Shown piece after piece: positions 1 through 9,277 of a stretch of 64,000 bases of DNA (positions within the stretch are counted from its first letter, which is position 1; each line of letters opens with the position of its first letter). The DNA comes from Mesorhizobium sp. WSM4306. Lineage in GTDB: Bacteria; Pseudomonadota; Alphaproteobacteria; Rhizobiales; Rhizobiaceae. The stretch is from NCBI RefSeq assembly GCF_007003975.1, contig NZ_VFTC01000018.1, positions 62,001-126,000 of the forward strand, in the 5' to 3' direction. A program made the position numbers and the translations under genes. The notes below the pieces were generated by a model, which had not been told where the DNA came from, ran no database searches, and worked only from the letters and a program-made list of their open reading frames with translations.

Positions 1-462
1 GCCGGTTACCTGGTGATGATGCCGTACTACGAGTCCATTCTGGCTGAGGCTTACCTTAGTAGTGGCAGCGTTGAAGATGCGCGACGCGTGCTGGACGACG
101 CGTTCGAGCGTGCGACTTCGACCGGCGAGCGTTGGTTTGATGCCGAGCTGTACCGACTGAAAGGGGAGTTTGCTTTGCGCGAGCCTGGTCGCGACGGCGA
201 CTTGGCGGCGGAATCTTTCGGCAAATCGGTAGAGACTGCCCGGGCGCAGGCCGCCAAATGGTGGGAGTTGCGAGCCGCGACGCAGCTCGCACGCCTGTGG
301 GCAGAGCGAGGCGCCGGGGAGAAAGCCCACAGTTTTCTGACACCCGTTCGCGACTGGTTCACCGAGGGTTTCGAAACCGCCGACGTCAGAGAGGCCGAGG
401 CCCTGCTCAGCGAGCTGGAGCGTGCTACGCTATATGACACGCCCTCGGCTCGGCGGGAATAG
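1..462 (+). CDS. C-terminal end of a TPR-type regulatory protein (partial)
   Basis: The reading frame is open from base 1 to a TAG stop at 460-462, so this is the 3' end of a gene that starts outside the window. The visible ~150 residues are Ala/Glu/Arg-rich helical repeats. They resemble the tail of the large adenylate-cyclase/AAA-ATPase/TPR proteins common in rhizobia, where motifs such as AELYRLKGEFAL and AKWWELRAATQLARLW occur just before the C-terminus. The first in-frame start-like codon (GTG at 13) is internal. No catalytic domain is visible, so the cyclase/ATPase assignment is family-level inference. The next gene is convergent. Confidence 0.6.
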   Translation, partial: AGYLVMMPYYESILAEAYLSSGSVEDARRVLDDAFERATSTGERWFDAELYRLKGEFALREPGRDGDLAAESFGKSVETARAQAAKWWELRAATQLARLWAERGAGEKAHSFLTPVRDWFTEGFETADVREAEALLSELERATLYDTPSARRE

Positions 463-697
463 CCTTGGCCGTTAGTTGGTGGAAGGGGCAGCGCGTTCAA
501 CGGGCGCGGTCGCGCCAATTGCAGTCATTCCAGAACACGTTTGACTGGTGCTACCGGCGCGACCGCGACCTCCGGCCTGACCGCCGGTAATGTCCGCTAT
601 AAGGCGGTGGCAAGCCTGACTTCAACGGCCGAAATGAGGCGCCAGGCAGTCGTTCACGTCGGTGCCGGCGTAAGTCGGCTTGGGTAGAACCGATCAT

Positions 698-1453
698 TCA
701 GTGATCGGGCTTTGCCGCATCAGCGCCCTCAGCCTCAAACGAAAACACCCCGCTCGGCCTGATCACGGCACCCTTCGCGTCACCAAAATCCGGCACCGTA
801 TACTCAGCCAGCAACCGCAGCCGGGACAGTGGCAGATCGTTGCGGCGGGGATCGCCGACCAGCACCTCAATGCCGGCTGCCAGGCAGCGGTCGAGGAATG
901 GGGTGACATGCAGAGCGACCTCACGGCCGTAGAAAACGTCGCCGGCGAGCACGAGGTCGACCGCCGGCGGCGGGCCCGTGGTGATGTCCTTGTCGACAAT
1001 GGTGATCTCGACGCCGTTGGCCTCGGCGTTGAGGCCGATGGCGGCAACGCCGTTGCGGTCGATCTCGGCCGCGATCACCGTGCTGGCGCCGGCCTTGGCG
1101 GCGGCGATGCCGACGAGGCCCGAGCCGGCGCCGAGGTCGAGCACGCGGCGGCCGGCCACGCTTTGCGGATGGTCGAGTATATAGCGCGCAAGCACCGCGC
1201 CGCCGGCCCAGGCATAGGCCCAGTAGGGCGGCTGTGGCTCAGGCGCGTCGTCTTCGAGCGCGACTGCATCGTCGTCCGCGTCGCCGCTTTGGCGCGGCTC
1301 GGCAAGCCGCCTCAGGCCACTGGCCGGATGGGCTGTGTAGAGCAGGATTTCGGGAAGTGCTGGAACAGGCGCAAGGCGCATGTTCGCCTTGATGAACGTC
1401 GCCGCCTCGGAACGCGGATTGTCGTCTGCACCGCGACTACACTCGTCGCTCAA
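698..1453 (-). CDS. Class I SAM-dependent methyltransferase, ETFB-lysine-methyltransferase-like
   Basis: The 251-residue product carries a SAM-binding motif I (VLDLGAGSGLVGIAAAKAG) near residues 104-122 and an acidic motif (DLVLAGDVFYG) near 165-175. Upstream, PPYWAYAWAGG is typical of the nicotinamide-N-methylase-like/ETFB lysine methyltransferase family, whose members methylate protein lysines; the substrate here is unknown. I keep the TTG start at 1453 because the family's conserved N-terminal segment (ATFIKANMRLAPVP) lies before the alternative ATG at 1381. The TTG is one base past the stop of the upstream acyl-CoA ligase gene, so the two are probably co-transcribed. Confidence 0.8.
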   Translation of the reverse strand: MSDECSRGADDNPRSEAATFIKANMRLAPVPALPEILLYTAHPASGLRRLAEPRQSGDADDDAVALEDDAPEPQPPYWAYAWAGGAVLARYILDHPQSVAGRRVLDLGAGSGLVGIAAAKAGASTVIAAEIDRNGVAAIGLNAEANGVEITIVDKDITTGPPPAVDLVLAGDVFYGREVALHVTPFLDRCLAAGIEVLVGDPRRNDLPLSRLRLLAEYTVPDFGDAKGAVIRPSGVFSFEAEGADAAKPDH

Positions 1454-1454
1454 A

Positions 1455-3440
1455 TTATTCCCGCAGCGCCCGGCGCAAAATCTTGCCCACCGGCGTCTTC
1501 GGCAGTTCGGTCCGGAACTCGATGTATTTCGGCCGCTTATAGCCGGTCAGGTTCTCGCGGCAATAGGCGGTCAGTGCCTCGACGGTTAGCGCCGGGTCCT
1601 TCTTGACTACGAACAATTTTGGTACCTCGCCCGAATGCTCGTCCGGCACGCCGATTGCCGCCACTTCCAGCACGCCCGGATGCTGGGCGACGACTTCCTC
1701 GAGTTCGTTCGGATAGACGTTGAAGCCTGAGACCAGGATCATGTCTTTCTTGCGATCGACGATCTTGGTGTAGCCGCGCTCGTCCATGAAGCCCATGTCG
1801 CCGGACTTGAAGAAACCGTCCTTGGTCATCACCTTGGCGGTCTCGTCCGGCCGGTTCCAGTAGCCGGCCATCACTTGCGGACCGCGGATGCAGATCTCGC
1901 CGACTTCGCCCAGCGGCAGATCGTTGCCGTCGTCGTCGCGGATGGCGATCTCGGTCGACGGCAGCGGCAGGCCGATCGTGCCGGTGAAATTGCTGTCGCT
2001 GAACCTGTTGGCGGTGGCCACGGGCGAGGTCTCCGACAGCCCGTATCCCTCGGTGATCGAGTTGCCGGTCAACGCCTTCCAGCGCTCGGCAACCCCCTTC
2101 TGCACCGCCATGCCGCCGCCCAGCGTCATGATCAGCGGTTTGAAGTCGAGCTTGCGGAAATCCTCATTGTTGAGCAATGCGTTGAACAGCGTGTTGAGGC
2201 CCGGGAAAATGTGCATCGGGTATTTCTGCAGTTCCTTGACGAAGCCGGGAACGTCGCGCGGGTTGGGAACGAGCACGTTCTGGGCGCCCTGCTGCATGCC
2301 CATCAGCGCGTTCACCGTCAGCGCGAAGATATGGTAGAGCGGCAGCGCGCAGATGAAGTTGAGATGCGCCGGCTTCGGCTTGATCGCGTAGGCGTCCTGC
2401 AGCCACAGCGTGTTCTGCGCGACATTGGACAGCACATTGGAGTGCAGCAGCACAGCACCTTTGGAAATCCCCGTGGTGCCGCCGGTATATTGCAGGAAGG
2501 CGACGTCGCTTGCTTCCATCTTGGCTGGCTTGAAGGCGATACCGGCGCCGGCCTTCACGGCCGCATTGAACTTGACATGGCCGGGCAGCGACCAGGCCGG
2601 CACCATCTTCTTCACCCGGCGCACGACGAGGTTGACGATCGTGCCCTTGAGGCCGCCGAGCATGTCGCCCATCGCCGCGACCACCACATGCTTGACATCA
2701 GTCCTGGCAATCACCGCGTCCAGGGTGCTGGCGAAATTCTCCAGAATGACGATCGCCTGCGCGCCGGAATCCTTGAGCTGATGTTCGAGTTCGCGCGGCG
2801 TGTAGAGCGGATTGATGTTGACCACGACATAGCCGGCGCGAAGCACAGCCATCATCGCCACCGGATATTGCAGCACGTTCGGCATCATCAGCGCCACGCG
2901 GGCGCCCTGCTGCAGACCCTTCGATTGCAGATAGGCGCCGAAGGCGGCCGATTGCCGCTCGAGTTCGGCATAGGAGATCGACTTGCCCATGCAGACGTAT
3001 GCCGGCTGGCCGGAAAACTGTTTGCAGGCGCCGACCAGGAAGTCGCCGATGGAACTGTAGGGCAAGGCGCCGATCTCGGCCGGCATGGCTTTCGAATAGC
3101 TTTTAAGCCACGGTTTGTTCGGCAAGCCTGCGGCAAGTGCCGTCAGCGTCTTCGGTAGTTTTTTGGCCGGGCTAGGCGCCGGTTTTGAGGCCGGCTTTGC
3201 CGCCACCGGTTTCGCTGCAGGGCTGGCGGGCTTTGCAACAGGTGCTGTCTTCGCGGCCGCGGGCTTGGTCGCAGGTTTCGCTGCCGGCTTGGCGCTTGCG
3301 TTCGCCGGCGCGCTGGCTGCCTTAGGCTTGGCGGCGGTCTTGGCCGGTGGCGCTTTCGGCTTGGCGGCAGCGGCGGCGGGTTTTGAAGCGGTTGCCGCTT
3401 TTGCTTTCGCCGGGGCCGTTGTCTTTGTTGCTTTTGCCAC
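1455..3440 (-). CDS. Long-chain fatty-acid-CoA ligase (FadD-like) with Ala/Lys/Pro-rich N-terminal tail
   Basis: Acyl-CoA synthetases activate fatty acids to acyl-CoA through an acyl-AMP intermediate. The ANL-family signatures are present: YTGGTTGISKGA (AMP-binding P-loop), GYGLSETSPV, KSGDMGFMDERGY with VDRKKDMI, and a C-terminal PKTPVGKILRR carrying the conserved lysine. I chose the GTG start at 3440 because AGGGAGG lies just upstream; the open frame continues further but has no better site. The first ~97 residues are almost entirely A, K, P and T and precede the normal FadD start (LPNKPWLKSY), so the 661-residue protein is about 100 residues longer than usual. It is probably co-transcribed with the downstream methyltransferase. 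Confidence 0.88.
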   Translation of the reverse strand: MAKATKTTAPAKAKAATASKPAAAAAKPKAPPAKTAAKPKAASAPANASAKPAAKPATKPAAAKTAPVAKPASPAAKPVAAKPASKPAPSPAKKLPKTLTALAAGLPNKPWLKSYSKAMPAEIGALPYSSIGDFLVGACKQFSGQPAYVCMGKSISYAELERQSAAFGAYLQSKGLQQGARVALMMPNVLQYPVAMMAVLRAGYVVVNINPLYTPRELEHQLKDSGAQAIVILENFASTLDAVIARTDVKHVVVAAMGDMLGGLKGTIVNLVVRRVKKMVPAWSLPGHVKFNAAVKAGAGIAFKPAKMEASDVAFLQYTGGTTGISKGAVLLHSNVLSNVAQNTLWLQDAYAIKPKPAHLNFICALPLYHIFALTVNALMGMQQGAQNVLVPNPRDVPGFVKELQKYPMHIFPGLNTLFNALLNNEDFRKLDFKPLIMTLGGGMAVQKGVAERWKALTGNSITEGYGLSETSPVATANRFSDSNFTGTIGLPLPSTEIAIRDDDGNDLPLGEVGEICIRGPQVMAGYWNRPDETAKVMTKDGFFKSGDMGFMDERGYTKIVDRKKDMILVSGFNVYPNELEEVVAQHPGVLEVAAIGVPDEHSGEVPKLFVVKKDPALTVEALTAYCRENLTGYKRPKYIEFRTELPKTPVGKILRRALRE

Positions 3441-3917
3441 CTCTAGCCTCCCTAGTCGTTCGTTGCCTGCTCCATGCTGCACCGCCTCGGTATTGTGAGG
3501 CGTCCTCCGCTGCAGCGATGTCGCGTATTCCCGGGAAATCCGGCGTGTCATCTATCTATTGCGACTATCGGCGGCCGTGCAAGTCTTGCCCCAACGGCAG
3601 AACGGCAAAGATTTGCCGTCAAAATCTGTCCCGCGCTGTCGCCTCCGCCTTCGGCCCGCCGTGACAGCTGCGAGGAGCTCCCGGCCTGTGGATCATTGTT
3701 CCACCAACACCCGCAATCAATAAAAAAATGCGGTCGTTAACATTGTCGTGATTAGGAAGTTTTGCCAATTTTTTCCGAAATCTAGCAAAGAGCGAGAAAT
3801 ATTTTCTGCTTACGGTGGGGTAGGCAAACAGGGAGTTCCAAAGCCGGAAAAACGGTGCTTATATGCGCCCTTCGCGAGCCTGCTAGAGGGGCTTGGAAGA
3901 ACATCAGGGAGTGCTCA
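3441..3917. other. Divergent intergenic region between the acyl-CoA ligase and the dipeptide importer
   Basis: This 477-base stretch separates two divergent genes and should contain both promoters. Its right half is AT-rich (about 3715-3800), unlike the flanking coding DNA, and CAGGGAG lies just before the ATG at 3918. I see no convincing riboswitch, tRNA or small gene. Short open frames here are shadows of the Ala/Lys-rich tail or lack ribosome-binding sites. Confidence 0.5.
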
Positions 3918-5516
3918 ATGAAAAAGAAACTGACTTTTGCAGCCGCGTTGCTGGCTGCAAGCGTCCTCGGCGGCGTGGCCAATGCCAAGACGCTGGTCTA
4001 TTGCTCGGAGGCCTCGCCGGCCAACTTCGACCCGGGTACCACGACGGGCGGCAATGACTTCGACGCCTCGTCGCGTACCGTCTATTCGCGCCTGGTCGAG
4101 TTCAAGCATGGCGGCACCGAAGTTGTGCCCGGCCTTGCCGACAAATGGGAGATCTCGGACGACGGCCTGGTCTATACTTTCCACCTGCACCCGGGCGTGA
4201 AGTTCCAGACAACGGATTTCTTCAAGCCGACGCGTGACCTCAATGCAGACGACGTCGTCTTTTCCTTCGATCGCCAGTTCAACAAGGAAAACCCCTGGAA
4301 CGGCGAAAAGTACCTGCCGAACCTGACCTGGGACTACTACACCGGCATGGACATGCCGAAATACGTCGCCAAGTGGGAAAAGGTCGACGACCTGACCGTC
4401 AAGCTGACGCTGACCGAGCCTAACGCGCCGATGCTGGCCAATCTCGGCATGGACTTCGCCTCGATCGTGTCGAAGGAATATGCCGACCAGCTGGAAACAG
4501 ACGGCAAGATGGCCGACTTCTCGACCAAGCCGATCGGCACCGGTCCGTTCCAGTTCGTCGACTACCAGCTGGATTCGGTCATCCGCTATGCGGCCAACCC
4601 GGATTACTTCAAGGGCAAGGAAAAGATCGACGATCTCGTCTTCGCCATCACCCCTGACGCGACCGCCCGCATCCAGAAGGTGCTCGCCGGCGAATGCGAC
4701 ATCGCGCCCTATCCGAATCCTGCCGACATCGGCACGATCAAGGCCAACAAGGACGTGACCTTGATGGATCAGGCTGGCCTGAACATCGGCTATATGAGCT
4801 ACAACACCACCATCCCGCCGCTCGACAAGCCTGAGGTGCGTCATGCACTCAACCAGGCGATCGACCGGGCATCGCTCATCAAGTCGCTGTTCCAGGACGC
4901 CGGCGCCACGCCGGCCGAAAACCTGATCCCGCCGACCATGTGGTCGTGGAACAAGGACGTGAAGTCCGACGCCTATGATCCGGAAGCGGCCAAGAAGGTG
5001 CTGGCCGATGCCGGGCTGAAGGAGATCCAGCTCTGGGCCTCCGATCGCGTTCGTCCCTACAACCCGAACTTCCAGCGCGCCGCCGAACTGATCCAGGCTG
5101 ACTGGGCCAAGGTTGGCGTCAAGGCGGAGATCGTCAGCTACGAGTGGACGAAGTACCGCGAGGAAGGCAAGAAGAAGGAACGCCCCGGCGCCTTCCAGAT
5201 CGGCTGGACCGGCGACAATGGCGATCCGGACAACTTCTTCGCCACGCTGTTCGCCTGCTCGGCCATCGGCGTGTCGAACTACTCCAGCTGGTGCGACAAG
5301 GACTTCGAGGACCTGATCCAGAAGGCCAAGAAGACCAGCGACCAGGCCGAACGCACCAAGCTCTATGAGCAGGCCCAGGTTGTCTTTGCCAAGCAGGCTC
5401 CGGCCTTCCTCATGGCACACAGCCAGGTCTACGCAGTCGTGCGCAAGAATGTCAGCGGCTTCATGATGGACCCGCTCGGCATTCATCGCTTCGACGGCGT
5501 CGACAAGGCCGAATAG
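3918..5516 (+). CDS. dppA: ABC transporter substrate-binding protein, dipeptide type (DppA-like)
   Basis: This is a periplasmic solute-binding protein of family 5 (SBP_bac_5), delivering dipeptides or related small molecules to the permease encoded downstream. The 532-residue product begins with a clear Sec signal peptide (MKKK, then a hydrophobic core ending VANA/KT). It contains the family's ADDVVFSFDR, TKPIGTGPFQFVDY and PEVRHALNQAIDR segments. ATG 3918 follows CAGGGAG and gives the signal peptide; an upstream in-frame ATG at 3855 would bury it. It is the first gene of a five-gene importer operon. The dipeptide/heme specificity of E. coli DppA is inferred by family only. Confidence 0.9.
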   Translation: MKKKLTFAAALLAASVLGGVANAKTLVYCSEASPANFDPGTTTGGNDFDASSRTVYSRLVEFKHGGTEVVPGLADKWEISDDGLVYTFHLHPGVKFQTTDFFKPTRDLNADDVVFSFDRQFNKENPWNGEKYLPNLTWDYYTGMDMPKYVAKWEKVDDLTVKLTLTEPNAPMLANLGMDFASIVSKEYADQLETDGKMADFSTKPIGTGPFQFVDYQLDSVIRYAANPDYFKGKEKIDDLVFAITPDATARIQKVLAGECDIAPYPNPADIGTIKANKDVTLMDQAGLNIGYMSYNTTIPPLDKPEVRHALNQAIDRASLIKSLFQDAGATPAENLIPPTMWSWNKDVKSDAYDPEAAKKVLADAGLKEIQLWASDRVRPYNPNFQRAAELIQADWAKVGVKAEIVSYEWTKYREEGKKKERPGAFQIGWTGDNGDPDNFFATLFACSAIGVSNYSSWCDKDFEDLIQKAKKTSDQAERTKLYEQAQVVFAKQAPAFLMAHSQVYAVVRKNVSGFMMDPLGIHRFDGVDKAE

Positions 5517-5527
5517 AACTGTTAGGC

Positions 5528-5560
5528 GGGCGGCGCGCAATCAGGCGCCGCCCCCTTTTT
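5528..5560 (+). terminator. Terminator-like hairpin between dppA and dppB
   Basis: A perfect 9-bp stem (GGGCGGCGC / GCGCCGCCC) with an 8-base loop is followed by CCTTTTT, four bases before the dppB ATG. It has the form of a Rho-independent terminator. Because the next four genes have no other obvious promoter, it more likely acts as a partial terminator or mRNA stabiliser that keeps the binding protein more abundant than the permease and ATPases. Confidence 0.75.
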
Positions 5561-5563
5561 AAG

Positions 5564-6571
5564 ATGCTCCGATATCTCCTCAACAAAATCGTCTTGGTGC
5601 TCCCGACGCTGATCGGCATCACCATCTGTGCCTTCGCTTTTGTCAGGCTGCTGCCCGGCGATCCCATCCTTGCCATGGCCGGCGAGCATGGCGTGTCGCC
5701 CGCGCGCTACGAAGAACTGAAGGAACAGTTCGGCTACAATCTGCCGATCTGGCAGCAATACGCGCATTATGTCCGCGATGCCGCATCCGGTAATTTCGGC
5801 GTGTCGATCTCGTCCAAGCGCCCCGTCATCGAAGATTTCATGACGCTCTTCCCGGCAACCATCGAGCTCTCTATCTTTGCCATGATCTTCGCCATGCTGC
5901 TGGGCATTCCCGCGGGCATCTTCGCCGCGGTCAAGCGCGGCTCCTGGTTCGACCAGGGGCTGATGGGCACAGCCCTTGTCGGCTATTCCATGCCGATCTT
6001 CTGGTGGGGCCTGCTGCTGATCATCTTTTTCTCCGGCTATCTCGGCTGGACCCCGGTTTCCGGCCGCATCGGCCTGCAGTTCTTCATCAAGCCGATCACC
6101 GGCTTCCTGACCCTCGACAGCCTGCTCTACGGCAAATGGGATGCTTTCCGCTCGGCATTGAGCCATCTGGTGCTGCCGACAATTGTGCTCGGCACCATCC
6201 CGCTGGCGGTGATCGCCCGCCAGACGCGCTCGGCCATGCTCGAAGTGCTGGGCGAGGACTATGTGCGGACCGCCCGCGCCAAGGGGCTGTCGTCGTCCCG
6301 CGTCATCGGCGTGCACGCGCTGCGCAATGCGCTGATCCCGGTGGTCACCACCATCGGCCTGCAGGTCAGCACGCTGCTTGCCGGCGCCATTCTCACCGAA
6401 ACCATCTTCGCCTGGCCGGGCATCGGCAAGTGGATGGTCGATTCCATCTCCAAGCGCGACTATGTCGTCGTGCAGTCGGGCTTGCTCTTGATCGCCCTTA
6501 TCGTCATGGCCGTGAACCTGATCGTCGACGTGCTTTATGCCGTCATCAACCCGCGCATACGGGCGGCGTGA
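5564..6571 (+). CDS. dppB: ABC transporter permease, DppB-like
   Basis: This inner-membrane permease subunit belongs to the BPD_transp_1 family (335 aa). The N-terminus (MLRYLLNKIVLVLPTLIGI) and RLLPGDP motif are typical of DppB/OppB. The cytoplasmic coupling loop is visible as ARAKGLSSSRVIGVHALRNALIP (EAA motif) near residues 240-262. About six hydrophobic segments are apparent. Its TGA stop overlaps the dppC ATG by one base, which indicates translational coupling. It works as a heterodimer with DppC, energised by DppD and DppF. Confidence 0.9.
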   Translation: MLRYLLNKIVLVLPTLIGITICAFAFVRLLPGDPILAMAGEHGVSPARYEELKEQFGYNLPIWQQYAHYVRDAASGNFGVSISSKRPVIEDFMTLFPATIELSIFAMIFAMLLGIPAGIFAAVKRGSWFDQGLMGTALVGYSMPIFWWGLLLIIFFSGYLGWTPVSGRIGLQFFIKPITGFLTLDSLLYGKWDAFRSALSHLVLPTIVLGTIPLAVIARQTRSAMLEVLGEDYVRTARAKGLSSSRVIGVHALRNALIPVVTTIGLQVSTLLAGAILTETIFAWPGIGKWMVDSISKRDYVVVQSGLLLIALIVMAVNLIVDVLYAVINPRIRAA

Positions 6572-7482
6572 TGAGCCAGTCGACCGAAATCGCCCCGATG
6601 GCCGCCGGCAATCCTGATCGCCTGACCGGCTTCAGGACCTTCTGGCACTATTTCTCGGTGAACCGCGGCGCCGTCATCGGCCTGTTCGTCTTCATCCTGC
6701 TGGTGCTGGCAGCTCTGTTTGCGCCGCTGCTAGCGCCCTATGCGCCCGACATCCAGGACAAGACCGCTTTCTTGCGGCCGCCGGCATGGCAGGCGGGCGG
6801 CAGCGCCGAATATCTGCTTGGCACCGACGCGGTCGGCCGCGACATGCTCTCGCGCCTGCTCTATGGCGCGCGTTTCTCGCTGCTGATCGGCGCCGTCGTC
6901 GTCACGCTGGCACTTACCGGCGGCATTACGCTCGGCCTGCTGGCCGGCTATTTCCGCGGCTGGGTCGACGTGGCGATCATGCGCGTCATGGATTTGATCC
7001 TGTCCTTCCCGTCGCTGCTGCTGGCGCTGGTTCTGGTCACCATCCTCGGCCCCGGCCTGTTCAACGCCATGCTGGCCATTGCGCTTGTCCTGCAGCCGCA
7101 TTTCGCGCGCCTGGTGCGCGCCGCTGTCATGGCCGAAAAGAGCCGTGAATATGTGGTCGCTGCCAAGGTTGCCGGCGCGGGACATATAAGGCTGATGCTG
7201 CGCACCATCCTGCCCAACTGCCTGGCGCCGCTGATCGTCCAGGGCACGCTGTCCTTCTCCAACGCCATCCTCGAGGCGGCAGCCCTTGGCTTCCTCGGTC
7301 TTGGCGCCCAGCCGCCGACACCGGAATGGGGAACCATGCTCGCCTCGGCGCGCGAATTCATCCTGCGCGCCTGGTGGGTGGTGACCTTCCCCGGCCTCGC
7401 CATCCTCATCACCGTTCTCGCCATCAACCTGATCGGCGACGGTCTGCGCGATGCGCTCGATCCGAAGCTGAGGAGGTCCTGA
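6571..7482 (+). CDS. dppC: ABC transporter permease, DppC-like
   Basis: This is the second permease subunit (303 aa). The start at 6571 overlaps the dppB stop (TGATGA). It has the DppC/OppC N-terminal segment (first TM near residues 30-50) followed by LLGTDAVGRDMLSRLLYGAR, then the EAA loop (AAKVAGAGHIRLMLRTILPN) near 190-210 and the family's C-terminal NLIGDGLRDALDPK. It ends in an ATGA overlap with the next ATPase gene, so the operon is translationally coupled throughout. Confidence 0.9.
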   Translation: MSQSTEIAPMAAGNPDRLTGFRTFWHYFSVNRGAVIGLFVFILLVLAALFAPLLAPYAPDIQDKTAFLRPPAWQAGGSAEYLLGTDAVGRDMLSRLLYGARFSLLIGAVVVTLALTGGITLGLLAGYFRGWVDVAIMRVMDLILSFPSLLLALVLVTILGPGLFNAMLAIALVLQPHFARLVRAAVMAEKSREYVVAAKVAGAGHIRLMLRTILPNCLAPLIVQGTLSFSNAILEAAALGFLGLGAQPPTPEWGTMLASAREFILRAWWVVTFPGLAILITVLAINLIGDGLRDALDPKLRRS

Positions 7483-8326
7483 TGGCGCTGCTCGACATCC
7501 AGAACCTCGTCGTCGAGTTCCAGACAGCGTCAGGCCCGTTCCGCGCGGTCGACGGTGTCTCGCTCCATGTCGACGAACGCGAAGTGCTGGCCATCGTCGG
7601 CGAATCCGGCTCCGGGAAGTCGGTGTCGATGCTGGCGGTGATGGGCCTTTTGCCGTGGACCGCGACGGTCACTGCCGACGAGATGAGCTTCAACGGCCGC
7701 GATCTCCTGAAGATGAGCCCGGCCGAGCGCCGCAAGATCGTCGGCAAGGACATGTCGATGATCTTCCAGGAGCCGATGGCCAGCCTCAATCCCTGCTTCA
7801 CCGTCGGCTTCCAGATCGAAGAGGTGCTGCGCTTCCATATGGGCATGGACAAGGCCCAGCGCCGGGAACGCGCCATCGAATTGTTGACGCAGGTCGGCAT
7901 TGCCGAGCCGGCGGAGCGGCTGAACTCGTTCCCGCACCAGATGTCGGGCGGTCAGTGCCAGCGCGTCATGATCGCGATTGCCATTGCCTGCAATCCGAAG
8001 CTGTTGATCGCGGACGAGCCGACCACCGCGCTCGACGTCACCATCCAGAAGCAGATCCTCGATCTGCTGGTGTCGCTGCAGGTCAAATACGGCATGGGCC
8101 TGATCATGATCACCCACAATATGGGCGTCGTCGCCGAGACCGCCGACCGCGTCATCGTCCAGTACAAGGGCCGCAAGATGGAAGAGGCCGACGTGCTGTC
8201 GCTGTTTGAATCGCCGAAGAGCAATTATACGCGCGCACTTTTGTCGGCGCTGCCGGACAACGCCGTCGGCGACAGGCTGCCGACCGTCTCAGACATGCTG
8301 TTCGAACCGGCTGCTGGAGTCGCCTG

Positions 8327-8327
<1 letters not shown>
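7482..8327 (+). CDS. dppD: ABC transporter ATP-binding protein, DppD-like
   Basis: This cytoplasmic ATPase subunit (281 aa) has Walker A GESGSGKS near residue 38, signature MSGGQCQRVMIA, Walker B LLIADEPTTALD and the H-loop ITHN. The signature has Cys where Gln-Arg is more usual (GGQCQR). A strong AGGAGG precedes the ATG at 7482, which sits in the ATGA overlap with dppC. The C-terminal segment (KSNYTRALLSALP) matches the oligopeptide-transporter extension. It pairs with DppF to form the nucleotide-binding dimer. Confidence 0.9.
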
Positions 8328-9157
<830 letters not shown>

Positions 9158-9277
9158 CCTCCCTGGCAATTGCTTTGCACAATCGGGAATGCGTCGCGGC
9201 GGTGGTTTGCCGGCAGGATTGATCGCAATCCGCGAGTTGCCGGGCGCAAGCCGCGTCGCAGATTCGGGTGTGTCCCA

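Noticed and set aside
1875..3158. 427-codon open frame antisense to the acyl-CoA ligase gene
   Set aside because: It mirrors the GC-rich codon pattern of the real gene on the other strand, has no ribosome-binding site and no family match.
3441..3917. A riboswitch or leader RNA upstream of dppA
   Set aside because: I found no conserved aptamer pattern or terminator/antiterminator pair in this stretch.
3915..5540. 541-codon open frame antisense to dppA
   Set aside because: Shadow of a well-conserved binding-protein gene; the translation is Arg/Leu/Val-rich without domains.
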